Shown here: positions 35,180-43,160 of the stretch, piece by piece
How positions within the stretch are numbered: the stretch's first letter is position 1
Layout of the letters: every line of letters begins with the position of its first letter
NCBI RefSeq assembly: GCF_045207655.1
Contig: NZ_CP108785.1
Span: 4,030,001 to 4,094,000, forward strand
Reading direction: 5' to 3'
DNA length: 64,000 bases
DNA from: Embleya sp045207655
GTDB lineage: Bacteria; Actinomycetota; Actinomycetes; Streptomycetales; Streptomycetaceae
Translations under genes and position numbers: made by a program
Notes under the pieces: model-generated
The model's input: only the letters and a program-made list of their open reading frames with translations
The model's database searches: none
What the model was told of the DNA's origin: nothing

Positions 35180-35815
35180 TCACGCGCCCAGGTCGGTGCC
35201 GACGACGTCGTTGCCGAAGGCGGCGGCGAGTGCTTTCGCGATCAGGTCGGGCAGTTCGGTGCGTCCGTCGTCCTCGGCCCAGCGCACCAGTGCCGTGTGC
35301 ATGGCGGCCAGGCAGGCGCCGGCCGCCGCCTGGGCCTGAAACGCCGCGTCGGGATCGCCGGCCTCGTCTCCGAGGGCGTCGACGATCGCCTGCTGGAGCG
35401 CGTAGTGGTTGTCCAAGTGCCTAGCGCGCAGGGCAGGCGTCGAGATCATCAGCCGGAGGCGGGCGAGCAGGAACCGCTTGTTCGCCGACGGGTCGTCTCC
35501 GTCGCCGCGACCGGTCAACGTCGTGGCCGAGTCGACGAGTGCGGTGCCGATCCGGCGGACCAGGGGTTGTGCGGCGGGCGACGCGAGGATCCGCTCGGCG
35601 ACGAGTCGGCCGTGGTGGTCGGCGAGCACAAGGTCTTCCTTGGTGGGGAAGTGCCGGTACACGGTCATCGGCGACACGCCGGCGGCTTCGGCGACGTCGG
35701 TCATGGTCGTGGCGTCGTAGCCGCGCTCGGTGAACAGCCGTACCGCATGCGCCTGGATCGTGCGCTGGGTCTCGGCTCGTCGTTGCGCTCGCAGGGTTGA
35801 GTGCTGGTCGGCCAT
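35180..35815 (-). CDS. TetR-family regulator divergent from SDR
   Basis: 211 residues. The HTH (about 15-60) reads LFTERGYDATTMTDVAEAAGVSPMTVYRHFPTKEDLV, and a C-terminal ligand domain of the TetR_C_17-like type follows (LLARLRLMISTPALRARHLDNHYALQQAIVDAL). It is divergent from an SDR oxidoreductase with an 86-bp gap that contains two phased operator-like palindromes, so it most likely represses both genes. The ATG at 35815 is the only start close to the HTH. Confidence 0.9.
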   Translation of the reverse strand: MADQHSTLRAQRRAETQRTIQAHAVRLFTERGYDATTMTDVAEAAGVSPMTVYRHFPTKEDLVLADHHGRLVAERILASPAAQPLVRRIGTALVDSATTLTGRGDGDDPSANKRFLLARLRLMISTPALRARHLDNHYALQQAIVDALGDEAGDPDAAFQAQAAAGACLAAMHTALVRWAEDDGRTELPDLIAKALAAAFGNDVVGTDLGA

Positions 35816-35817
35816 GT

Positions 35818-35876
35818 GGTAGACCCTACCGGAGTGATAGTGACTACCAAGTCGGTAGCGGCTATCCAATCGGTAG
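35818..35876. promoter_or_regulatory. Tandem TetR operators (CTACC-N5-GGTAG)
   Basis: CTACC-AAGTC-GGTAG (35844-35858, perfect) and CTATC-CAATC-GGTAG (35862-35876, one mismatch) are spaced 18 bp apart. A third palindrome GGTAG-ACC-CTACC (35818-35830) lies nearer the TetR start. The half-site and spacing are regular, so two dimers may bind side by side. Confidence 0.75.
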
Positions 35877-35901
35877 TGACTGACATCACGGGGAGGACGG
35901 C

Positions 35902-36666
35902 ATGACTGATTCGGCCGGAAAGACGGCTCTGGTGACCGGGGCGTCGCGTGGCATCGGGCGGGCGATCGCGGCCCGGCTGGCGGCGAAGGGGGCGATGGTC
36001 GCCGTACATTTCGGCACGGACGAGGACGGCGCGAAGGCGACGGTCGAGGAGATCGAGCGTGGCGGCGGGACCGCCTTCGCCGTAGGGGCGGAGCTGGGTG
36101 GCGACGACGACGTCGAGACGTTGTTCGCGGGAGTCGAGGCGGGTCTGGGCGGACGGCCGCTGGACATCCTCGTCAACAACGCGGCGGCCCCGCCCGCCGG
36201 CCCGATGGGAGTCACGACGCGGGCCGAGTTCGACCGCCTCTTCGCGGTGAACGTGCGCGCGCCGTACTTCATCATCCAACGAGCACTGCCCCTGCTTCGC
36301 GACGGTGGGCGCATCGTCACGATCTCGTCCGTGGCGACCCGGATGGCCAACCCCGGCCAGACATCCTTCGCGATGACGAAGGGCGCGGTCGAGACGATGG
36401 GCATGACGTTGGCCAACGAACTCGGGACCCGCGGAATCACGGTGAACGCGGTTGCCCCCGGCGCCACTCGCACGGCGAGCAACACATCGGTCTTCGAGGC
36501 GCCGGGCCTGGCCGAACTCATCGCCGCGAGCACGGCACTCGATCGGCTGGGCGGGCCCGACGACGTCGCGGACGTGGTCGTGTTCCTCGCCTCCGACGCC
36601 GCGCGCTGGATCACCGGACAGGTCATCGACGCGAGTGGTGGCCTGTTCCTGGGGCCGCGCGCCTGA
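35902..36666 (+). CDS. SDR oxidoreductase lacking the catalytic Tyr
   Basis: 254 residues of the classical SDR family. The cofactor motif TGASRGIG (residues 12-19), NNAA, SSVAT (catalytic Ser region) and a C-terminal GGLFLGPRA are normal. The catalytic YxxxK is FAMTK here (Phe156, Lys160): the codon is TTC where TAC would give Tyr. Classical SDRs need this Tyr for proton transfer, so the enzyme may be inactive, sensory, or use another residue. It is paired with a divergent TetR regulator and strong operators, suggesting inducible detoxification of a carbonyl or alcohol. Confidence 0.88.
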   Translation: MTDSAGKTALVTGASRGIGRAIAARLAAKGAMVAVHFGTDEDGAKATVEEIERGGGTAFAVGAELGGDDDVETLFAGVEAGLGGRPLDILVNNAAAPPAGPMGVTTRAEFDRLFAVNVRAPYFIIQRALPLLRDGGRIVTISSVATRMANPGQTSFAMTKGAVETMGMTLANELGTRGITVNAVAPGATRTASNTSVFEAPGLAELIAASTALDRLGGPDDVADVVVFLASDAARWITGQVIDASGGLFLGPRA

Positions 36667-37719
36667 TCGCGAGTCGTCGACCCGAACTCGTGCGCAACGG
36701 CGGCGACTTCGTTCGCGGTGCGTCGCGGTCAAGGCCGCGCCCCGCGCGAGTCCGCGCGTAGTGGCGACCTGCGCCGTGGGCGCCGGGTGTGGGGCCGCGT
36801 CGGTGGTGCGCACTCGGGCGCGGGTCGTGCTCCTGATGTCGGGATTGCGACGGATTGGCGGCTGGAGCGGCGGGGGCGCGCTTCTGCCGTGACCGCACGT
36901 GCCCCGGCCCGTCGGCCACACCCGTCCGCCGAGGACGAAGGGAGGGCCGATGGCCTCGGTACCCCCAGCGCCCGAGGCACAGCCCCGCCGGCGCACCCCG
37001 TACGACGGTCGGCCTCGGCAACCGTCCGCCGTAACGGGCATGCGGGTGCCGCCCGACGCGCCCGACGCGCCCGACGCGCCCGACGCGCCCGACGCGCCCG
37101 ACGCGACGACGCATCGACGCACCGAGGCCGAGGCACCGGCGCACCGGCGCGTACGTCGAGCCCGCGTGGGCCGCGCCTGTCCGGCACCGCCGGCATCCGG
37201 CGAGCCCACGATCGCGCACCGACCACGCAGGGGAACGCTCACGACCACGACCCCGAGTCCTTGGCGCGCTGCGTGGACCCGATGCCGGAGGAGATCGCCG
37301 CGGCGACCTCGCATTGGCACGACGGCACGGTCGTCGAAGTGGAGCGGGACGCCTACGCGATGATCGCCAGAATCACCACCCGATCGACTCCTCGTCCCGA
37401 ACCCCCGTGCGGACGCCGACGCCCCACCGTGATCCGCCTCGTGGAGGCGCGCGCGAGCCCGGAGCACGCTCCGGGAAACCTGAGGTTCGGCCGTCGGACT
37501 CGGCGGCCCGGCTCCCGCCGCCGAGCGCCCGCCACCCACAATCCGGGCGCGGACAAAGTCGGGGCGTCGATCTTGTCGGATCGCGCCGCTGTGGGAGAGG
37601 GCCGGGCTCGGTGAGACTGCCGGGCACGGGCACGGACGCGGAGTGCGCCCGCGAGGCTCGGCCCGCGCGGGGCATGCCCGCAGGGCCGGGAACCACCGAC
37701 CACAGCAAGGGGATTCGTC
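36667..37719. other. 1-kb region without a confident gene
   Basis: Several overlapping frames are open on both strands but none shows domain similarity. The best small candidate starts at ATG 36950 with AAGGGAGGG just upstream and would contain a PDA-repeat stretch. Another open piece near 37283 reads MPEEIAAATSHWHDG. Frame bias does not settle either. The region holds the 9-bp repeats at 37051-37104 and presumably the bioD promoter. Confidence 0.35.
37051..37104. repeat. 9-bp tandem repeat (GCCCGACGC x6)
   Basis: Six perfect copies. In the plus frame it would encode repeated Pro-Asp-Ala, in the minus frame Arg-Val-Gly. It is a slippage-prone array in a region with no confident gene. Confidence 0.8.
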
Positions 37720-38451
37720 GTGCTCGAAGGAATCGTGATCGTGTCCGGAACCGGGACCGGCGTCGGCAAGACCGTCACCACCGCGGCCGTTGCCACGATG
37801 GCACTGGCGCGGCGCCGGTCGGTCGCGGTGGTCAAGCCCGCCCAGACCGGAGTCACGCCCGACGAGCCGGGCGATCTGGCCGAGGTGCGTCGCCTGTCCG
37901 GCGCCGACGACCTGCACGAGATGGCCCGCTACCGCGACGCGCTCTCGCCCGAGGCCGCCGCCCGCCGCGAGGGCCGCCCGGTGCCGGCACTGGACGATGT
38001 CGCCGCGTCGATCGCAGAGCTGGGCGCCCTGCGCGACCTGGTGCTGGTCGAAGGGGCCGGAGGGCTGCTGGTGCGCTTCGGCGATTGCACGGTGGCCGAC
38101 CTGGCGAAGGAACTGCGCGCGCAGGTGCTCGTGGTCACCGCGGCCGGATTGGGCACGCTCAACGACACCACGCTGACCTTGGAGGCGCTGGCCGCGCGAG
38201 ACGTACCCTGTGCCGGAGTCGTCATCGGGGCCTGGTCGACGGAACCCGACCTCGCCGCCCGTTCCAACCTCGCCGATCTCACCCACACGATCGGCGAACC
38301 GCCGGCCGGCGCCCTCGCGCAGGATGCCGCGACGGCGCCCGACTTCGGGCGGGTCGCCGAGGTGGGACTGGCGCCACGTCTGGGCGGGACCCTCGACCCG
38401 GCCGACTTCGTCCGACGCAACCGGGAACCGGTCGGCGTCGACGCGCCGTGA
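37720..38451 (+). CDS. bioD: Dethiobiotin synthetase
   Basis: 243 residues. BioD closes the ureido ring of biotin from 7,8-diaminopelargonate, CO2 and ATP in the cytoplasm. The P-loop SGTGTGVGKTVTT (about 9-21), VVKPAQTG with the substrate Lys, LVEGAGGLLVRFG and the GLGTLNDTTLTLEAL stretch are diagnostic. Length fits the family. The GTG start has AAGGGG upstream (about 37706-37711). The other biotin genes (bioA, bioB, bioF) are not in this window, so it is either detached from the cluster or its partners are elsewhere. Confidence 0.93.
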   Translation: MLEGIVIVSGTGTGVGKTVTTAAVATMALARRRSVAVVKPAQTGVTPDEPGDLAEVRRLSGADDLHEMARYRDALSPEAAARREGRPVPALDDVAASIAELGALRDLVLVEGAGGLLVRFGDCTVADLAKELRAQVLVVTAAGLGTLNDTTLTLEALAARDVPCAGVVIGAWSTEPDLAARSNLADLTHTIGEPPAGALAQDAATAPDFGRVAEVGLAPRLGGTLDPADFVRRNREPVGVDAP

Positions 38452-38519
38452 CGCGGGCGCGGCCGGTACGGCCGGCCCGCGACGGCTGGTTGTGAGGCCG
38501 GTCACAGGTGGCCCGGATG

Positions 38520-38546
38520 TGTCACAGCCGACAGGGGAGGGCTGTC
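38520..38546 (+). promoter_or_regulatory. Candidate ECF41-type promoter of the SDR gene
   Basis: TGTCACA (38520-38526), 16 nt, then TGTC (38543-38546). The ECF41 consensus I recall is TGTCACA-N16-CGTC, so only the first base of the -10 differs. The ECF41/SigJ gene lies one gene downstream. The start codon is only about 10 nt from the -10, so the message would be nearly leaderless. Confidence 0.55.
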
Positions 38547-38555
38547 CTGGAGACC

Positions 38556-39299
38556 ATGACGAACTCGGAACAGACCACAGTGTTGATCACCGGCGCCAAC
38601 AAGGGGCTCGGCTTCGAGGCGGCTCGGCGCCTCGGGGAGCTGGGTTGGACGATCTTTCTCGGCTCGCGTGACGAGGGTCGGGGACGGGCAGCCGCCGAGA
38701 AGCTGACCGACGGCGGCGCGAAGGTGGTCATGGTCCCGCTGGACGTGACCTCGGACGAGTCGGTGGCCGCGGCCGTACGGCTCGTTCGAGAGCACACCGA
38801 CCGGCTCGACGTGTTGATCAACAACGCCGGCGCGCCAGGGAGGGGCATCGCGCCCGCGGACGCGACGGCCGAGGAGATCCACTCGGTCTACGACACCAAC
38901 GTCTACGGACCGATCAGGGTCACCCACGCGTTCCTTCCCCTGCTGCGGGCGGCGGAACAGCCGCGGGTGGTGATGGTGTCCAGCGGCGGCGGTTCCTTCG
39001 CGGTCGTGACCGATCCGGCCCAGCCCGTCTCGAAGATGCACGAGCTGGCCTACAGCTCGTCGAAGGCGGCGCTGAACATGCTCACCGTGCGATACGCGCA
39101 GGCACTCCCGGGGATCAAGTTCAATGTCGCCACTCCCGGCGAGGTCGCCAATCGCAAGTTCGCCGCCACCGACATGAATCGTCACACCGGCGAGCTGACG
39201 GTCACCGAGGGCACCGACTCGATCGTCAGGCTCGCGCTGCTCGACGCCGACGGCCCGACCGGGACCTTCACCGACCGCCTCGGCCCCGTTGCCTGGTGA
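38556..39299 (+). CDS. SDR oxidoreductase, probable ECF41 target
   Basis: 247 residues. TVLITGANKGLGFEAAR (cofactor motif TGANKGLG) is of the carbonyl-reductase-like SDR type, with NNAGAPG, SSGGGSF (catalytic Ser) and YSSSK (Tyr166, Lys170) intact. It reduces a carbonyl with NAD(P)H. The ATG has GGAG upstream. It lies 183 bp before an ECF41 sigma-factor gene on the same strand; ECF41 factors usually sit beside one oxidoreductase or decarboxylase gene that they activate, and a TGTCACA element precedes this gene. Confidence 0.9.
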   Translation: MTNSEQTTVLITGANKGLGFEAARRLGELGWTIFLGSRDEGRGRAAAEKLTDGGAKVVMVPLDVTSDESVAAAVRLVREHTDRLDVLINNAGAPGRGIAPADATAEEIHSVYDTNVYGPIRVTHAFLPLLRAAEQPRVVMVSSGGGSFAVVTDPAQPVSKMHELAYSSSKAALNMLTVRYAQALPGIKFNVATPGEVANRKFAATDMNRHTGELTVTEGTDSIVRLALLDADGPTGTFTDRLGPVAW

Positions 39300-39482
39300 G
39301 CGCCACGCGACCTGCGCGGGGTCGAAGTCGGAGGACCGGCACGGGCATCCGACACCGACCCCGGGTCGTGGCACCGCGGGTGATCGTGCCGCGTACGTCA
39401 TGATCATCGGGCCGGCCGTCCTCGGATAGCCTGCCGAACGTCGCGCGCGATCGGAAGCGCCGTCGAGCGAGAGGGTGTGGAG

Positions 39483-40478
39483 ATGAGTCGCGAGACGCCG
39501 GGCGGCGCGCGGGAATCGGCGTCCGGGTCGGTGGACGAGGCGGACGTGGCCCGGTTCCGGCCGCTGTTGTTCTCCATCGCCTACGGGATGACCGGTTCGG
39601 TCGGCGACGCCGAGGACATCGTGCAGGACGCCTTCCTCGGCCTGACCCGGGCGCGCCGGGCGGGAACCACGATCGTCGATCCGAAGCCGTATCTGACGAC
39701 GGCGGTGACGCGGCTGGGCATCAACCACCTGGGCTCGGCGCGGGTGCGGCGGGAGAGGTACGTGGGGGAGTGGCTGCCCGAGCCGGTCGTCACGCCCGCC
39801 GACGGGGCGGGCCCGGCCGAGCACGCCGAGCTGGCCGACTCGCTGTCGATGGCGTTCCTCGTGTTGTTGGAGTCCCTCTCCCCCATGGAGCGGGCGGTGT
39901 TCATGCTGCGCGAGGTGTTCGGGTACGGCTACCCGGATGTGGCCGGGGCGATCGGCAAGACCGAGGTGAACTGCCGGCAGATCTTCACCCGCGCCCGGCA
40001 GCGCATCGCCGCCGCGGGGCGGGTGCGGGACAGCGCGCCGCCCCCGGCGCGGCGGGCCGAAGGGCAGGAACTGGCCCGCAGGTTCTTCGAGGCCGCCGAC
40101 GGCGGCGACCTGGACGCGCTGCTCGGCATGCTCGCACCGGACGTGGTGTTCCATGGGGACGGCGGCGGCAAGGCGCAGGCGATCGGCCGGCCGCAGACGG
40201 AGCCGGGGCGCGTCGCTCAGTTGCTCGTCGGCGGATTCCGTCGGGTTCGCATGCTCGGCGTCTCCGTTCGACCGGCCCGGGTCAACGGCCGGCCGGGGGT
40301 GGTGATGTACGACGCCGAGGAGCGCGTGGCCAGTGTGGTCGAGTTGCACATCGTCGACGGCGTGGTCCGGGCGATCCACTCGGTGGTCAATCCCGACAAG
40401 CTCGGCCACCTCGGACCGGTGTCCGACGTGGGGCTCCTGCCCAAGCGCGCCGGCGCCGGCGAGGGTGCCGACGCCTGA
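39483..40478 (+). CDS. ECF41-type sigma factor (SigJ-like) with SnoaL C-terminal domain
   Basis: 331 residues. Sigma-2 (about 18-85) has LLFSIAYGMTGSVGDAEDIVQDAFL. Sigma-4 (about 125-180) has LSPMERAVFMLREVFGYGYPDVAGAIGKTEVNCRQIFTRAR. The long C-terminal SnoaL/NTF2-like domain (about 195-310) contains the hallmark DGGGK and NPDKL motifs, and WLPEP lies between sigma-2 and sigma-4. In ECF41 the C-terminal domain replaces a separate anti-sigma factor and tunes activity. ATG 39483 has GAGAGGG upstream. The SDR gene just before it is the likely cognate target. Confidence 0.93.
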   Translation: MSRETPGGARESASGSVDEADVARFRPLLFSIAYGMTGSVGDAEDIVQDAFLGLTRARRAGTTIVDPKPYLTTAVTRLGINHLGSARVRRERYVGEWLPEPVVTPADGAGPAEHAELADSLSMAFLVLLESLSPMERAVFMLREVFGYGYPDVAGAIGKTEVNCRQIFTRARQRIAAAGRVRDSAPPPARRAEGQELARRFFEAADGGDLDALLGMLAPDVVFHGDGGGKAQAIGRPQTEPGRVAQLLVGGFRRVRMLGVSVRPARVNGRPGVVMYDAEERVASVVELHIVDGVVRAIHSVVNPDKLGHLGPVSDVGLLPKRAGAGEGADA

Positions 40479-40525
40479 ACCCGACCCGGCCGTCCCGTCC
40501 CAGGTCCGCCGGACCGCGATCGGAA

Positions 40526-40553
40526 GCCCGTGGCGTCTCGCGACGCCACGGGC
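40526..40553. terminator. Bidirectional hairpin terminator
   Basis: GCCCGTGGCGTC (40526-40537) and GACGCCACGGGC (40542-40553) form a perfect 12-bp stem with a TCGC loop. It separates the convergent sigma-factor gene and oligopeptide operon. Confidence 0.85.
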
Positions 40554-40560
40554 GACCGTC

Positions 40561-42108
40561 CTACCGGGGTGCGACCACCCACGCGACGTCCGGCAGGTAA
40601 TTGGGGGCGGAGGTGAAACCGGAGAGCTTCTTGCCGTTGAAGGCGTAGATGCCGTCCATCCGCATCACGGACACGAACCAACCCTGGTCGACGACATAGC
40701 GCAGTACCTCCTCGTAACGCGCCCCCTGCCGGTCGGCGGGCGCCGCGGCGGCCTCGGTCAGTCGGCGGGTGAGTTCGGGGTCCTCGGAGGCGAACGGGTT
40801 GAACGCGGTGGCGTGCGGCAGCAGCCAGTCCAGCGACATCAGATAGGTGGGGGCCGCGCCGTAGCCGAAGGCGAGCACGGGGAACTTCTTGGAGGTGGCG
40901 TTGGCGAGCCACTGGCCGACGCTGGTGTCGGTGGTGACCTTGGCGTTGACGCCGATCTGTTTCCATTGCTCGACCACGGCCTGGGTGACCAGGTCCATGC
41001 CGAGCAGGTTCGTGGTCTCCATGTCGAAGGAGAAGCCGTTGGGGTAGCCGGCCTCGGTCAGCAACTGTTTGGCCTTCGCCGGGTCGTACGGATAGCGCCG
41101 ATCGGTCTCCGCCGAGAAGCCGTCGGCCCCGGGCAGGGCGACCTGGGTGGTGGGCTGTCCGTATTGCTGGACCAGGGCCTTGGTGATCGAATCGCGATCG
41201 ACGGCGTGGTTGAGCGCCTGTCGGACCCGGACGTCCTTGAGCGGCGGCGCCACCGTGCCGGCCCGGTCGACCAGGTCGACGCCGAGGGTGAACAGGGGTG
41301 TGTTGCTGATCTCCAGGCCGCCGGATTTGGCGGTGTCGACCTGACCGGCGGTGATGTTCAGGACGTCGGCCTGGCCGGTCTTGACCGTCTGGAGGGCCGA
41401 GTTGGGGTTGGGGATGACCTTGATGACCACCGTCTTCCAGTGGATCTTGCTCTTGTCCCAGTACCGGGCGTTGGGCGTGTACGTGTAGTGGTCGCCCGAC
41501 ACCGTGCGGCCCACGTCGAGGACGTAGGGGCCGGCGCCGAACGAGGCGGTACCCATCTTCGCGGGGTCCGCGAGGCCGGCCGGGCTGATCACCGAACCGA
41601 CCAGGGACACGTGGTCCAGGAGCCGGGGCAGCACCGGGTTCGGGGTGGCGCAGTGGATGCGCACGCTCAGCGGGCCGGTCGCGGTGATCGACTCGATCGA
41701 GGACAACCAGGAGACGTTGAGCCCGTTCTTGCGGGTGTAGTTCAGCGACGCGGCGACCGCCTCGGCGGTGAGCGGCGTGCCGTCCGCGAACGTCACGCCC
41801 TCGCGCAGCTTGAACTCGAAGTCGGTGTTGCCGCTGCCGACATAGCCCCATTCGGTGGCCAATGCGGGTTGGGTCTTGCCGTTCGGGTCGAGCCGAAGAA
41901 GCGTGTCGTAGGTCAGGTTCACGAACCAGTTGTCGGAGCCGACATTGGCCTTGGCCGGGTCGAGGCTGGCCGGCGGGCCGAGGGAGACGAGGGTGAGCGT
42001 GTCGCCCTTGCCGCCGGAACTGCCCGTAGACGAGCCGCCACAACCGGCGGCGACCAACACGAGTGCGGCAACGGCCGCTACCGCATGGGCTATTCGGAGT
42101 CTTCGCAA
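40561..42108 (-). CDS. Oligopeptide/dipeptide ABC transporter substrate-binding lipoprotein
   Basis: 515 residues from a TTG start (42106-42108) preceded by AGAGGGA. The signal peptide has AVAAVAALVLVAAGC with lipobox Cys. The mature protein is SBP_bac_5: SLDPAKANVGSDNWFVNLTYDTLLRLDPNGK, FKLREGVTFADGTPLTAEAVAASL, and RVRQALNHAVDRDSI. It captures peptides or other solutes outside the membrane for the OppBCDF complex. It is the last gene of the operon, and its start overlaps the OppF stop by 19 bp, so it is coupled. The ligand could also be nickel or a glycoside, since family membership alone does not decide. Confidence 0.92.
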   Translation of the reverse strand: MRRLRIAHAVAAVAALVLVAAGCGGSSTGSSGGKGDTLTLVSLGPPASLDPAKANVGSDNWFVNLTYDTLLRLDPNGKTQPALATEWGYVGSGNTDFEFKLREGVTFADGTPLTAEAVAASLNYTRKNGLNVSWLSSIESITATGPLSVRIHCATPNPVLPRLLDHVSLVGSVISPAGLADPAKMGTASFGAGPYVLDVGRTVSGDHYTYTPNARYWDKSKIHWKTVVIKVIPNPNSALQTVKTGQADVLNITAGQVDTAKSGGLEISNTPLFTLGVDLVDRAGTVAPPLKDVRVRQALNHAVDRDSITKALVQQYGQPTTQVALPGADGFSAETDRRYPYDPAKAKQLLTEAGYPNGFSFDMETTNLLGMDLVTQAVVEQWKQIGVNAKVTTDTSVGQWLANATSKKFPVLAFGYGAAPTYLMSLDWLLPHATAFNPFASEDPELTRRLTEAAAAPADRQGARYEEVLRYVVDQGWFVSVMRMDGIYAFNGKKLSGFTSAPNYLPDVAWVVAPR

Positions 42109-43160
42109 GACGATCCCTCTCTCACGTGGTGACCGGTGGGAACCGGGTGCTGCTTCGCCGAAGGGTTCACGGCGACGGGATGGGGGTGCAGTTCCGCACT
42201 GCGGTGGCACGCGGCCGTGTGCGTGCCCGACGGGCCCGGCAGGGGCAGCGGTTCGGGGCGGACGATGTGGCAGATGTCCACCGCGTGCGCGCAGCGGTGC
42301 GCGAAGACGCAGCCGGCCGCCGAGGGCGGGCGCGCCGGCTCGGCCGCGACGCGGCGCTGCCTGCGGGCGCGTTGCGCGCGCGGATCCGGAACCGGAACGG
42401 CGGCCAGCAGGGTCTGTGTGTAGGGGTGGACGGGGTCGGAGTAGACCTCGTCGGCGGTGCCGGATTCCATCACCCGGCCGCGGTAGAGCACGATGATGCG
42501 GTGCGACAGGTGCCGGACCACGGGCAGGTCGTGCGCGATGAAGAGATAGCTGAGCGCGAACTCTCGTTGCAGGTCTCCCAGCAGGTTCATCACCTGGGCC
42601 TGGATCGACAGGTCGAGCGCGCTGACCGGTTCGTCGCAGATCACCAGCCGCGGCGAGATCATCAGGGCCCGGGCGATCGCGATCCGCTGGCGCTGCCCGC
42701 CGGAGAACTGTCCCGGGTAGCGGTCGGCGGTGTCGGCGGGCATGCCGACCCGTTCGAGCATCGTCGCGACGCGCTCGGCGATCGCCGCCCGATCCGACCG
42801 CCGCTGCGCCACCAGCGGTTCGGCCAGGGTCCGACCGATGGTCCGGGCGGGGTTGAGCGAGGAGTACGGGTCCTGGAAGACCACCTGCAGGCGATCGGCC
42901 AGGCCGCGGCGCGTGGCGCGGGCGGCGTGCGTGATGTCCGTGCCCTCGAAGTGCACCCGACCGGAGTGGATCGGGTTCAGGCCCAGGACGGCGCGCCCGA
43001 TGGTGGACTTGCCGGAGCCGGATTCGCCGACCAGGCCGACGGTCTCACCTTCGCGGATGCTCAGCGAGACGCCGTCCACCGCGCGCAGCGGAGGTGTCTT
43101 TCGGCCCTGGCGGAACTCGACCGCCAGGTCGCGGATGTCGAGGACGAGGGGTGGTGTCAT
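42090..43160 (-). CDS. Oligopeptide ABC transporter ATP-binding subunit (OppF-type)
   Basis: 356 residues. Walker A GESGSGKS, a Q-loop near VVFQDPYSSLNPARTIG, signature FSGGQRQRIAIARAL and Walker B RLVICDEPVSALD. The C-terminal oligo_HPY region ends with a Cys pattern (GCVFAHRCAHAVDIC) that may bind an Fe-S cluster or metal as in OppD/OppF. The ATG at 43160 overlaps the stop of the permease-ATPase fusion (ATGA). It energises import with the fused OppD partner. The C-terminal tail overlaps the SBP start. Confidence 0.93.
   Translation of the reverse strand: MTPPLVLDIRDLAVEFRQGRKTPPLRAVDGVSLSIREGETVGLVGESGSGKSTIGRAVLGLNPIHSGRVHFEGTDITHAARATRRGLADRLQVVFQDPYSSLNPARTIGRTLAEPLVAQRRSDRAAIAERVATMLERVGMPADTADRYPGQFSGGQRQRIAIARALMISPRLVICDEPVSALDLSIQAQVMNLLGDLQREFALSYLFIAHDLPVVRHLSHRIIVLYRGRVMESGTADEVYSDPVHPYTQTLLAAVPVPDPRAQRARRQRRVAAEPARPPSAAGCVFAHRCAHAVDICHIVRPEPLPLPGPSGTHTAACHRSAELHPHPVAVNPSAKQHPVPTGHHVREGSSCEDSE

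Noticed and set aside
36718..37614. 298-residue plus-strand frame in the 1-kb gap
   Set aside because: Composition is Arg/Pro/Ala-rich, it runs across a 9-bp repeat, and it shows no domain or good start.
37720..40478. Secondary-metabolite cluster around BioD and the SDR genes
   Set aside because: No synthase, tailoring set or carrier protein is present; the genes look unrelated.
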